From contig NC_088645.1 of the NCBI RefSeq assembly GCF_964019385.1, positions 32,573,517 to 32,637,516 of the forward strand: DNA of 64,000 nt. Direction: 5' to 3'. The notes below the pieces were generated by a model that did not search any database, was not told the origin of the DNA, and worked only from the letters and a program-made list of their open reading frames with translations. Positions 46,813-59,205 of the stretch are shown here, piece after piece. The translations under genes and the position numbers were made by a program. How positions within the stretch are numbered: the first letter of the stretch is position 1; every line of letters begins with the position of its first letter. This DNA is from Sycon ciliatum (Eukaryota > Porifera > Calcarea > Leucosolenida > Sycettidae).

Positions 46813-48181
46813 CGTTCACGCTTATTTTGGAGACGACGGGATTTCTCTTCCAAAGTATGTTTTTGCTGACGCATCCTATCACCTATTCGGCGTCTATTCT
46901 AATTTAATTTCCTCCTCGTCTCCCTATTTCTTTCCAAATCTCCCTCTATATCAGGGAGTCGTATACATAATACGACGAATATTGGTACGGTACGGGACAG
47001 ATACGGGAGTCAGCAAATATTGTGGACAGCTGTTATGTACAATCCTGTCGAGCCTTTGTGGTCACAGATACGGGACAGATACGGGAAAGATACGGGATAG
47101 CTCCAGGCGTGACACGAACACACAAACAAACACCAAATTAAAGCTGTGTGGACCCTGGCTAGCGCCAGACGTTACTGAAGTAACGTCTTCTGCATAGCTA
47201 CGGGAATTAATATTAATTTTGTCAGGCACTGCCACTGATTGCGCGGCGTGAAGCATGTGAATTTGTCTTGTCAACAATCCCATGTAAATGCATCGTGGCT
47301 GGTGCGCTGCGTAACCGACAATGGTAGATTGCAAAAGCGAACAATAAGAACAAGACTTGGCTTTGACGAATACTGACAAAGTTTAATGTTCTGACGATTC
47401 AATGCCTTCTTCGAAATGATGATGGTTAATGAGGCAGCGCTCGATTATTGAATGGAATTTTATGCACAAGGCTGGTGTAGGACGTTTGGAGGAGAGCAAC
47501 AAGTCTATAAATTTACATATAGCCGAACTGTGAAACGCATTGGCGCCAATAGGTGCTTGAATTGCACACTAAAACACAAGAAGGGAGGATTTTCCGCTTT
47601 GACATCCAAAGCCCCTTAACATTCCAACCTGGTGACTAGCATTGTTGCTAGAAATATCAGAATACTCCTTTGTCGCCCTGAAAACGCAGCTTCTCTGTAG
47701 ATTTGTATCCCTGGTGATATTTGGGCCAGAAGAGCATTATAAGTGGTGCTCCTCAGCACAATCTTCCTCAACCTAATCAAATTCCCCGAAACACGGTGTA
47801 GTGAGCAGGGAGTGGTGCTTTCTTGCAGATTTGGTGAGTGGACGGTTCGATGGACTTCTTCTGTGCAGTCGTGAATTAAGTGTCAAATCAAGTCGACAGA
47901 ATAGCGTGAACTTCAGTGTGGGGCTCAAACCATTTTCTAACAATCATTGCCAAAGTCACAATCACTATTTCGTGTTGTTCTGCCCAGCGTGGGCTTGCGA
48001 CTAGCTAGTTTGGAGGTGACAGCATTGCCAAAGACGGAGGATCCTGGACGTCTGCTCGCATTGCTAACATTTTGCATAGCTCGATATTGCAGCACAGATA
48101 TAGTCTAGGAGCGTGTAGATACGTAAATGATCATGGAAAAGAAAAGAGTTTTGACCGTATCTGTGCTGTATTATACTGATA

Positions 48182-48289
48182 GCCGTGAATTCTGCGGCAG
48201 AATATCAGAAATTCCGTGCAGAATTCTGCGGCTGAAAACAGTAAATTCTGCGGAAATTGTGCAATCCGCGGAATCTCGGAATTCACGGG
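48182..48289. mobile_element. Palindromic MITE (family M3), block 2
   Basis: Counterpart of 19891-19998. The palindrome is better preserved here (CTGCGG where block 1 has CTGGGG). Confidence 0.7.
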
Positions 48290-48480
48290 GGACAGATTAT
48301 AGAGCCATGTGAAATGGTAGCATTTAGTGATTGGACGAATGCAGTTTATCACCTGCTAATTTTCCAAGAACCCTGGGCCCCATGCTGATTTTAAAATATT
48401 ATTATAACTTGTCAGTGTACAACTTGCCTAGTTTCTTGAATCCATAATACTCCGTCTAAACTTTAATTGCCATAATTATC

Positions 48481-48620
48481 GTGAAAAGAAGGACAAAATG
48501 CTACGAGTTATGACTAACTGTCCACCAACGTAACCTGATAACTCATAACTCATAACTCGTACCATTTTGTCCTTCTTCTTTTCACAATTATTTAATTGGC
48601 TCACCATCCGAGTTACATTT
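48481..48620. mobile_element. Hairpin MITE family M2 (block 2 only)
   Basis: The arms GTGAAAAGAAGGACAAAATG and CATTTTGTCCTTCTTCTTTTCAC-like sequence face each other. The insert is bounded by a repeated TTGCCATAATTATC, and block 1 has a single TTGCCAAAATTATC at the site. It is related to 12755-12876. Confidence 0.75.
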
Positions 48621-49940
48621 TGCCATAATTATCAATTACAATATCATGATGATCTTCTCTTATGAGCCTTAGATAGGCGAAACAGCTGTTAGAAGGAAAT
48701 GTTTTACCCGTAACCCCTTCGTTGCTTGAAATTACTGGTGTGAGTAATGGCTACCTAGGGTTGCAATGGTCGGCTTTAGAGTGGAGAGAGGAGGAGAGTT
48801 AGTTTGTTGTATTATTCAACAGCCCAATGGTACCGTTGACAGTTTTATTGATATTCAGACTGACTAATTGAAATATTCATCAGATTAGATAGAGAGGGAA
48901 GCAGCAGCTTTCGGCTGTGTACAGATCTTTCATAAGCGAGACGTATTTCCATGATGAATGTCTCTAGAAACTTGTTAGTAAACTTTATTATCCATCTTCT
49001 ATTTTTGTTCATTTCTACGTCCAATGTGCGCTTTGCTGATCGCCATAATAAAGATATTTCATCAATGACCACACCAAAACTGCTATGCTGGTGCTATGCT
49101 GTAGCAACGTCGTGTGCGGGCGGCTGGGAAGCACAGCTCTGGTGTGGTGGCTGATGAAATTCATTTAGTCATCAGATTCAACGAGATGATGCAGAGGTTG
49201 CGTGTTTCAACTCGACGGGTTTCAGTAATTTACTTACCTATCTAGGCGCAGCTGCTCTGTGACCCACTTGTCCTTGTCCTGCGCTGGGTCTCGAATGCTG
49301 TGGAACCCGACCATATTGATTTCTGACCGACGCAGCACTTCCAGAAACACGCTCGCCTTGTTGATCAGCCATCAGTTTTGCAACAAAATAATCTTCATAT
49401 AGGAGCTAAACTACGCAAATAGAGCTCCACAATCTTTCTTGTGGAATAAAATAATCTTTCCCTATATTATCTTCTCACGGCACCAGGCTGTACGTTTTGT
49501 ATTAGAAAGGCCCAGGCAATAGAAACAAACGCCGACCAGGAAATTCTTTCCACAAGTTTCAGTGTCAGAAGCAAGCTGTTGAGCTCAGTCCAACCGCTTT
49601 GATGCCGATACGTTCACCGTTGCACATAAAACCACTTGCCACTTACGAACATGTTAGCGCTGCCAGCTGGCCGACACGAGCACCTCTGCTCAAACGCTAG
49701 GCATACTGCGCATCACCCTCTTTAGCACGCACGTCCCCTAACCCTAGCAGTACATAGAGTATCATCGAGTGCCTGCAGGGATGTCGATACGTTCATTGAT
49801 TCCCGCGCGCCATGCGCGAAGTATAGCTCCAGGATATCGAAACACGGAAAGCAACTAGGGAGAAAGCAAACTTTTCCGCTCCATATTTTCATCATCTTCT
49901 GTTTCTTAGCAGTCGTCTCCTCTGAAGGGGGCTCTTCGAG

Positions 49941-50162
49941 ATGGGATTCGGACAATCGGTAAGCATGAAAAGGATGTTACGCTTGAGCTCACGCTGGAGA
50001 AAATTAATAATGCTTTATCAAAAGATGCCATTGTCTCTCTGTACGCTGAACGTGTAGTATCTTACGAAAGAGGTAACGTTTGACGCCGCAAAGTTCAAAC
50101 AATGTCGAGATGAACTGGTACAAGGAAAAGAAAAAGAGCTGGTTGCTGAGATGGAAAAATGG
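49941..50162 (+). pseudogene. Candidate 5' exons of gene B' (block 2)
   Basis: An ATG exon (49941-49958, MGFGQS) precedes a segment whose reading is helix-like in one frame (LEKINNALSKDAIVSLYAER) and then, one base out of step after GGTAACG, in another (FDAAKFKQCRDELV...). The second frame ends at the donor TGG|GTAAGT. This looks like one ancestral exon with a single-base shift. Alternatively it is 5' UTR and translation starts at 50151. Confidence 0.4.
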
Positions 50163-53100
50163 GTAAGTTCAAAGTTGTTGTTCCACTAATGCAATGGTAC
50201 AGTTTTAAACGGTCCACAACCTGGCGGAGCTTTGTGTTCATGGGAATTATCCGGCATAATGTTTTGCTTGAACACAAACCTTGTTCCTGATGTAGATTAG
50301 CCGAAATTCAAATTGCTTGCTCCAGGCAATTGGCCAGAGTAAAGCTGTTATGTTTCACCCTTTTCCGTATGAAAATATGAAACTTCTATAGGCTGCTAAC
50401 CTGTGTAAATCTTTTGTAAATGAGGTATCTGATTGCGAAAACGGAGTGAAGTGTGTCTTTTTGAGTTTCATGATGCTTCGATAGTCTACTTGCTGAGTGG
50501 GATAGTTTTTTTGTACTTCGCTATGCAGAGCTCAATGACGTCACTTGTCAGTTTGAGCACTTCGACATGCTACATTCGGCCCTGGCTCAAATCTGGCTTT
50601 GGAGAAAAACATGTATTGCTATCATGTTCGGCATCATTTTTTCTGTGCTGCGCTGGCGCATGGCGAGTTCACAACGGACAGTTCTGTCCGCAGACTGAGT
50701 AGCGACATTTTTCTTTCTTTTCCGTTATCCAAAGACAACTTTAAATGGCGAACATGAGATGCAGCAAGGGAAGCGTGCACAACATGAATGAGTTATTGAG
50801 GTTGTTTTCACCTGACATGGTCGGTCTACAGTGAAAATATGAAACGGTAAAAAAAAATGAAAATGTACTTTCCAGAACTGTGGTCCGTTCAAGGTCTGCA
50901 CATGTCCGGGAGGATGGGATTCGAATTTTCTACAATACAGTGAAACCTGTCTAAGACGACCACTCAAGGGACCTTGAAAACGTGGTCTCTGTTACCAGGT
51001 GGTCTCCTTATCCAGGGTCATTTGAATGGAAATATCGTCCCCTGGTCCTGGTATCAGTGGTCTTAAATGACAGGTGTTCACCTTGAGAAGCGGTGCGTTC
51101 GCATCTATCCTCCAACTGCGCATCCTGGAGCTGCTTTTATATTCTTCCAATCTGAGGGCTCCACGGAAGAAGACGGTGACCAGGCATGATGACTTTGCAC
51201 ATCTGTCGCTATGCTCCTTCACGAGACCTGTTTCTATTTTTATTTCTTTATTGAGGGATCAGTGTTCCTACATTTGGCCGTCTGAGTAACTCAATAATAT
51301 TGTAACTCATTATGTGTGGGTTGTGTGTGTGTGTGTGTGTGTGTGTGTCGTTTTGCAGTTCGATGAAACAATGGGGATGTACAAGCAGTACTGCCTACGA
51401 CATAGGCCTAACCGCCAAACGCGTGAATTGTTTACAGGTCTCAGCACCATGGTGGAGTTTGGCAAACTTCGCATCTTGTTAATTGGTCGCGCTCATGTCG
51501 GAAAGAGTGCTACAATCAACAAATTCCTGGAGATATTCGGACAGCCAGAGACGCAACAGGTTAATCTGCCACATTCTTGCATTCACCACCAATTCTTGAC
51601 ATCTTGGCCGAGTGTTGTCCTGGAAATCTGGTCTCGAAGTAGAATACCAGGCTGGCTTGAAGAAAGTGTATATCCGCCTTGAGCATGCTATTGCCGCTAC
51701 AATATCAATTTATATTTCTGCTGCAGCAGAATTACACCTTATATAACATCGTTCCAAAAAGAAGATAATGATGGCAATTAGTGTGAAGTAACTACAAGAG
51801 AGTTGAACCGAAAACAGAATTATGTAAGACCTTATACCTGTCGTGCACCGCATCAAAATAGTGTGTCAAATAATGAAGTCAGAAATTAATTTAAAAAAAC
51901 TACTTTGAAACTCGGATGTTGAGCCATAAATAAATGTAGAAAGGAAAAGGACATAAGGATACGAGTTAAGAGTAACTCTCCATCACTGTAACTGGATACT
52001 ATAGCTACTTTGAGGTAAATTTTAATCAGGCTTGCCGATAGGGAAGTACTGTATGCAGTTTGTAGGCCCCTCTTGTTGCATGCAAGTGTGAAATGTTCTG
52101 TACTCGTAGAGGGCACCCAGAGCAGCAAGGAGTCGACAGGCCAGTTACTTACCAAAGGGGGATTTGCGAGCCTGCTGTGAAGGAAACCACACACACTCAT
52201 AAAACTAATGTCATACAGAACTGGATTCATGTAAATGACTCCGACTTGGCTGTGATAATAGCGTGTTGAAAACCGTAAAAAGCATTCTTTAAATTGTACT
52301 GCGCACCCTCATCTACGATTTTAATGCTGGTGAGGAATGCCAGTCTACAATTAACAGTGTGGTTATAAGATCACCCGAAACCTCGTTATATAGAATAACA
52401 AACATTTGATTGACCCCAACCGGTAGATTTTGACTGGGGTATTGTTTGGTTTTTGGCAAATGCCTTGCAGGAGTATGATTCTGGAGAAGGTGACAAGCGT
52501 GTAACGGATGTACTGCTGGAAGCGGCCGACATTGCTGGAGAAGGAGGAGTTTTCTTGAGATCTCCCCAGGGCCAGGGTGATGACTATCGCATGAATGCTA
52601 CCAAGGTCCGCGCTCTCATCACCAATCAGCTGCGCCACGGTGATATCTATGAACGAGAAATCAGGCCAACTGCTGATAACTACACGCCTGATGAATGCCA
52701 TGCTGTCCTGCACATCATCCGGGCCGACCACGTAATTATCACGGATATGCTAGACGAGGAGCTGGATGAATTGAGGTGCACCCAAGATGTCCTGCGTGAA
52801 CTTGGTACGTGCGGGCATGCTTAATTTCAAACACCCTTATGCGTGTTTTGCATGCAGTGGGATTTAATTACATGTAGTTCCATTCCTGTTTACGCTATTG
52901 GCATACAACGTATAGTCTTTCGTATTGTGAATATTACCCTTATGGACACAAATTGGGATAAGAAGTAGTTCGGCAGTTCGGGCGTTCCCTTCCTTTTTGT
53001 CCATGTGGGTCCATCTTATCAGACTTCTATGTAATGAATGATGAAATGGAGGAGAGTGTGTGTGTGATTGGGGGGGGGGGGCCTAGGACAAATACCAGTC

Positions 53101-54631
53101 TTGACTTGCTTCTTGTACAGTACGAGGGCATTATGTGTTAGGTGTATAACGAACTTCGGCTATAAGGAACTAATCATCCTCCACAATGGTGGCTGTTATA
53201 TCAGGGGTCGACTGTGCATATTCACATCAAGGGCATGCACGCACGTGCACAAACTGCATTGCTCTTGTCCATTATGCAAGCTTCATGTCAGTCCTGACCA
53301 TTCACAGAATTAAAAAGAACCAAAAAATTGCCCAAAAATGGTTATATTCCATCCAACAGATTCAGTTGTCAGAGTGGTCGCTGAACCGCGTCAGACTAAA
53401 TGTTTTGCTTGGTCCTAATGTAGTTTACATCAAATTTGACATATATGTGCTTTGTCCTTTAGGTGTTGTTCCTGTGACGATAATCACGAGGTCTGGAGAG
53501 GAAGAGTACACGGATAGTGACATGGAACTCCGGCGGCAGGTAGCAGCACGTCTGATAGGCTCGCCATTGGAGTACACGTTCACCATCGACAACACTAAGC
53601 CCGAAGATGATCCGATTCGCCTGGAGAGGTTGCGCCTGACGCTGCTGCTGGCGTTACGGGCTAGTGTGATCCTAGCCGAACAGAGACTCCACCGCAAGGA
53701 GCTGCAGAGACGTCGAATTGCCCGACCACAGCCATCTGAGGACGGTACGTGACATTATTCACAAGTTCGTTTGTCCTGTCCCATTGACATTTTAGTTTGG
53801 GGTACACCTGTACATTTTTTATATTTTTTCTACATCTACTTGTAAGTTTCTTAGTTTCTCAAGTTGCCATGGATGTCTGTGAGGCAAAAATCATGAGTCA
53901 TCGAGCGGCATAATTATGTGCATTTTGCATTGTGTAAAATCGTCTTGCTCTCGTAATCTCCACACTTGGTTTAATTTCCTCTGATGATACGATCAAGAAA
54001 TAAACCTGAAACCTTTTGTCACCTGCGTGGATTCACAGAAAGCGTGAGTTACGAAGTCTGAAGAAAATGTTAAATTGTCTCTGCTGGAATGACAGCTGCA
54101 CCATAACCCAAGTGGTTATAGCATTGCTGGCCTCAAGCCAAGGCCCCTGGTTCGAGTCCTGGTGGTAACAGTCGATTTTTTCTTCCGACCTTACCTGTTT
54201 TTTTTAAATCTTTTCCCTCAAATCAGTGAATCTTTTTTTGTTCACTTTTTCTACTTTCAGGAAAGTACGTTGTGGCAGCATTTCTCAAATCCATTGCCTC
54301 ACGATTTGGGTGGCCGTCCACGCTACTGGAAGATGTAGAGCAGCGCTTGGCTGCAGTATGGCTGAATAGAAGAAAGAAGAACTTGGAGGACGGCGATTTC
54401 ATCACCCCGGCTGAGTTTGTATCAATACTGGCCTCCCGGAACAAAGAAGTATGGGACAGAATCTTCCCGCCTCTGGCCGCTGATGCATTGGAAGCACAGG
54501 TGAAGTCACAGCTGCACGGCTTTGCTGAGGACTGTGGGCTAACGAACTACGCTGAACTCGCCCTTCCTACTGTCGCCGATCGTGAGTTGGTCACCGCATA
54601 CCTAGAAGCCTGCCCATCAAGGGAGGAATAG
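50151..54631 (+). CDS. Gene B', block 2: P-loop GTPase-like protein
   Basis: Exons: 50151-50162 (tentative ATG), 51359-51559, 52471-52804, 53463-53744, 54261-54631. Lengths equal those of gene B exon by exon, and splice sites are conserved. The Walker A reads GRAHVGKS here. By-eye comparison of the four long exons with gene B gives about 15 replacement and 8 silent changes, with 12 replacement versus 3 silent in the first two. No stops are present. The intron that carries nine minisatellite units in block 1 has one here, and the LINE insertion is absent. Confidence 0.75.
54097..54171 (+). ncRNA. tRNA-like sequence (block 2)
   Basis: Counterpart of 28488-28562, with the B-box GGTTCGAGTCC intact and the A-box altered to TAACCCAAGTGG, which argues against a working tRNA gene. 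Confidence 0.45.
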
Positions 54632-55211
54632 ACAAAAGCAATAATAGATCCACGTTTGCTGTGGTCAGGCACGACCCATGCTATCCGCTTGTCAGAGAGT
54701 GGTAAACGATTAAAAATTGAAAGATTCACTGGATGTACGGCTAGGTTGTAAGTGTTCAAGCATTCTTTGCATACTAGTATTGAGGTAGTGGTACATGTAT
54801 ATCAGCATTTGAAATTGCTTTAAAATCTCGATTTCTCAATGTAAAATGAATAGAATTTTGTGTCCTAATTTCTTTACCTATAGAAACACATTGCCACTCA
54901 CTTGCACCTCAGAATCTCAATTATTCTTTTATGTGGAAACTTTCTTTCGATACTTACTAACCTACATTTTCAGCTTCACACTTTCCTTCGTTACAACGGT
55001 TTCTTTTCAATATGAATGAACATTGCTCTTCATAGATTTAATTTGTGTGAATGGTATGCGAGCCATCATTAGCTGCACTTCACGTAAAGAGATCCCGATG
55101 GAGTGATTTTTGTTCTTTCCCACTATACACACTAGGCGTTAATGGATATTGTGTTCTTGTTGGCCTGAGCTGTGGGGACTTTGCTCGGCATGCCGTCTTT
55201 CTCGAGACATG

Positions 55212-55959
55212 TAAAACCTAGTTCACATTCGACGGAACGCTGACGGTACGGGACGTAAGGGCTTGACGGGAAGGCTGGGGCGAGCTGTAAAATGTTGTAC
55301 GATTCGTACGAAACGACGTGCTGCAGTCGTTGCGTCGTTCAACAGCAAACGGCGTCAGTCATAAGGCACGGTCCGTGACTGTGTGCCTGTTGGACCTAAT
55401 TTCTTGTTTTCTGGGACTTCTTTTCAATTATTCCTCTTTGAATGAAGCGGAATCATGTTCACAATACCAGTTTTTCATGAACACCAAAAAATTAGCTTCG
55501 AAAGGTGTGCCATTTAAATAATAGCTCCAAGAAATGATAAAACAGTTCGTCAGTCACGCTCCTGAACTATCCCTAAATGCCGTAAGTGACATCAGACCTT
55601 ATCTTGCTAAAATTCGACCCAAGTTGTGTTAGCCATTCTGCGAGTTATCATGGGAAGTGCAGTGTTGGAAATGCTAAAAATTTCTCCAAGTACGAATCGG
55701 GAGTAGTCGGCGCACGACGCCGTTTGCTGTTCACACCCAAAATGCAGCTGTTTTGTACACTTGCGTCCCCGTCTACGCCCGTCTACGGTATGAAAAGTTG
55801 GATGGATCCAACTCTTCCCGTCGCTTCCCGATCCGTACGACAGTACGGTTGAGTTCCCGTTCCTGGTGTTCACATTGGACGCCGTCAGACTGACCCGTCG
55901 CTTCCCGTCGATCCTTACGTCGTGTCCCGTCGCGCCCCGTCGAATGTGAACTAGCCTTA
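55212..55959. mobile_element. TIR element of ~750 bp (block 2 only)
   Basis: The ends CCTAGTTCACATTCGACGG and CGTCGAATGTGAACTAGCC are inverted repeats. The interior is rich in GACGGTACGGGACG-like words and their complements, so it can fold extensively. It is absent from block 1. Confidence 0.8.
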
Positions 55960-56493
55960 ATGCAATGATAATATTTGGCGACTTTTTCTGCACTATTTCT
56001 CTCCCCATTTCGTCAGGCCGGAATATACTCATTTCAGGTCGGATTTATCAGCGGTAATCCCTTCCATCCTGTTACTTCATGCATTTTTAGTTCTTTCCCA
56101 GTGGCCACAAGCTCCAATCTGGTTGGGTGGTTAGACCGAGTGCACTCGGCCAACGTGAGGTCTCGGAATCATAGTGAACTCGAGGTACAAATATCATGAG
56201 AGAAAAAGAGGAGAGGGAGGGGGGGAATTTGAATGCTAGGGAGCACGTATGAATGAAAAGCAAATCACAATGGCTTTCGTGAAAACAAGCATAGAGCCAA
56301 ATTAACCATTATAAAAAGTAATATTAATTTTAAACACAATGTTTCAGGAACGGAAATGTGCTATTAACGACCTGATAGGTGCTGGACATTTACTGAGAAA
56401 AAGCTGCGAAATATGAGAGTGAATGTATATCAGGCACACGTTGTTAACAACCAAGCAACATTAGACTGTGATCTACGCATTTTGAATGTCTCA

Positions 56494-59205
56494 TTAGTAT
56501 TGGCAGAAATCATAGGTACTTGGAGCGCAATATAGGCAAAATCGGCTTTCTTCCTGTCTGCTGAATAGTTTATGAGGCCGATGTGCACCGACATGCTTGC
56601 TAGTTTTCGTGTGTAAACACCCATATGAGATGATACATGAAAACAACCAGGCCAAAAGCACCCACAATGATGCCCAGGACAACGAGGCCAGCACATGTAG
56701 GATAGTGGAAAGGTGCTTCTTTTCGTGCCTAGAAACATGAAACGAGAAGGCAGAGAGATAGAAACCGGACTAGTAAAGCACATCTGAATGTTATAACTGT
56801 CAAGTAACAGTTTGATAACGTGGGCGTAGTGAAATGATCTAAGACCCTGGTTGAAAAGCAGAGGGTACCAAGGCCAAGTCTGGTTTGGAAGCGGAAGGAT
56901 GTTTACTGCTGTACAGTGCACCCTACCGCTAAGTGAAAGCTCGTGGCCAGAGACGAGGGATGCAGTTGATGAGATTTTCAGGCTTTGACCACTTTCGAGT
57001 GGCTCTGGCATACTCACCTCCCATCCCTGGTCATGGTGGTACTCTAAGAAACTAAACCGGTGGAACTGGGTCTAAGGTTGACCGTGCTGTTTAATGTTTT
57101 TGATCCGGTGAGAGAAGTAAAGAAGTTTTTTTACTTTTTTTTTACTGCGCGAAACTGGGATAGAACTCTAAGATCTTTGGGTGAAAATCACTTCCGCGTT
57201 CGGTGTGTTATGCTACGCAAAATGTATCACCACCACCCCCCACCCTCCCTGGCTCAGTGGTGGAGAGATCAGCAATAAGAGGCAAAGGACAATTACGAGG
57301 AAAGAAAAATGGAAGGCGAAGGCGAAGGCAGAGTACCAGGAGGGCCAGATAGTCTTGTAAACTGTGGCGTCGTTACCATGCAACAGGTGCACAAGCCCCA
57401 GGGCAGTATCTTGGGCCATACAATGTTTTTAATTATGTGAATGACGCTGCCGATGATCTTGTTGGCAATGCTAAGCTTGAGGCCTACGTGGATGATACAA
57501 TACTATACAGTTTAGTGTCTTCAGCTCATTGCCCTCGGAAAGCTGGACAGACCTTGCAGATATCTACACACCGCCTGCATGATGGGGTTGCCAGTGGAAA
57601 GTGCCGTTCGATCCCTCAGGCTATGGCTGCTGCCCTCCGACGCACTGACCTAGACCTACCCCAATCCTGTTTGGTGGCACCCCGGTACCAGATGAAACCA
57701 GCATATCATTGCTTGGAGTTCGATTTGGCTCCAAATTGCTAGTCACCTCAGGACCGTGACCATCCACGCCCAGCAGCGCCTGGGCTTTCTCGGACGAGCG
57801 GCTCACATTCTAACGCCAGCTGACTGAATGATTGTCCACAAGGCATTCGTGAGGCCCCTGATGGAGCATGCCCCGCTTGTGTCGATGGGCGCGCTAGCCA
57901 GCCACATTCAACGCCTGGATAATGAGTGTTCAACGCCGCGCACTGCGGATCATTGGCCCTGGAGCAATTCTTCCCAGTTTGGCTGTCCGCTGGACTGTTG
58001 CTGCTCTCTCATGCATGTACAAATTGCATTTCATTACTGGTCCTCCTCAGCTACTTGCTGTATTACCCCCGCATCACGTTTCTCCTACCAACCCCAGAAC
58101 CAGGAACGAGCACAATAATGCCAATTCCCTTGCCTGTATTTCACCTGACGAGAAGGCTTGAAAGTATACTTGTGAAGACAAAGACTTTCAAGATGTTTGT
58201 AATGAGCCTGAAGTGTGTCCTTTTTTATGAGTATTATCGCATTTTTGTCTCAGAGGAAACTTATTATTATAAGAGTTGGGTTTGTGAGTAATAGAATATA
58301 CATAAATAAAAATTAAACCCACTTATGTCAATCAAAATTAAAACAATTACACACGCGCACACGCACACACTCCTTACCGTTGAACCGCCGCATTTCTGAT
58401 GCAAAACAACAGCAACGGTACAGAAACACAATCAGCCATATGTCTTACATGTAGTTGAACTAGTTTATGACATACGTCAAGGTCCCGGAACTAACTATGA
58501 ATGTGGAATGATATTTTTTTCATTGGAAAATTGCTTTGTTTGAAAATTGGTAAAGAAATCCTACGAAGCAAATAATCGGGTGCCATTAATGTGATAATAG
58601 AGAGTTCACGCTACACGATTTTTTTAAATTTCGAACGTTAGATCTCACTTTGCAACGTAAGATTTCAACACGACAGAGGGCCAATTCACAGTAAAAAGAA
58701 GCGGTTCAAAGCACGTTTTTATCACGTTCGAAATTGAACAGCGCGAAGCGCAAACTTTCTACTGAATAATGAAAACGTGAATTTCCCCTTGGGATCAGAA
58801 TCGAACGAAGAATATACATGACACCAAGGCACGCTCTAAGTGCGCATAGTGCATGTTCGGGAATTTGTAGTGCCAAGCACTGCTGGAACCTTAATGTTAG
58901 GGGTATGAAGAGGGTCTATCCATAACTTTTCAATGAAAACAATAAAATAGCGGGAACAGTCACCAGTCAGGTATGTACACAGTTAAGTTTAAAAAAACTC
59001 ACCAACAGTATCGCCGTGAATTCATCTGCAACAGCTTGAGGTGGCTGGGAATTCCACGACACAATGCCAACCTTCTTCAAATCCTTTTCGCTAAGCATCG
59101 TGGCGCTCTCCTCAGTCATCCTCGCTGATCGGCATTTGTCAATGTCCTGGCCAGGTTCCATGAAGCCAATGTCGAAACAAAGGCAAAGAACAGTGTGGTC
59201 AAAGT
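56494..59205 (-). pseudogene. Gene C', 3'-terminal exons only (block 2)
   Basis: Exon 59003-59205 matches gene C exon 33332-33534 (same length, open), followed by the 18-nt (58378-58395), 26-nt (57018-57043) and terminal (56494-56728) candidates. All upstream exons are missing because the block ends at ~59300. In this copy the 26-nt exon has no stop in the frame leading to the GLVVLGIIVGAFGLVVF membrane segment. Without a promoter or 5' exons the copy is presumably non-functional unless fused to something upstream. Confidence 0.65.
57385..58122 (+). pseudogene. LINE reverse transcriptase fragment (block 2)
   Basis: Counterpart of 31130-32084 with LEAYVDDTILYS (YxDD box). It stops about 190 bp earlier than the block 1 copy, where the sequence switches to unrelated DNA. 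Confidence 0.8.

Larger units (their letters stand above)
44857..47210. mobile_element. 2.35-kb composite insertion (block 2 only)
   Basis: Block 1 reads GTCCAGCAGTATCAATTTTG continuously at 18891-18910. In block 2 GTCCAGCAGTA and TATTAATTTTG are 2.35 kb apart, consistent with insertion at TA. The insert holds a 900-bp fold-back hairpin, an M1 MITE, a 69-bp minisatellite and a stretch rich in GATACGGG. Whether it arrived in one event is unknown. Confidence 0.8.
40590..49372 (-). pseudogene. Gene A', block 2 copy with a stop in exon 1 and a frameshift in exon 2
   Basis: Exons matching gene A: 49238-49372, 44660-44740, 43196-43870, 42484-42732, 41835-42002, 40590-40876. The last codon of exon 1 is TAG (49238-49240) where gene A has CAG. 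Exon 2 is 81 bp instead of 82 because one base is missing near 44713, which shifts the frame into a stop. Exons 3-6 stay open with the Walker A intact; exon 4 is 6 bp shorter in frame, and its donor is GTCAGT rather than GTAAGT. An ATG just before the P-loop in exon 3 could still start a shorter protein. The promoter-side intron has grown by the 2.35-kb insert at 44857-47210. Confidence 0.8.

Noticed and set aside
46127..46882. 251-codon minus-strand frame as a gene
   Set aside because: It consists of the 69-bp minisatellite plus part of a MITE; the plus strand is equally open and there is no splice or start context.
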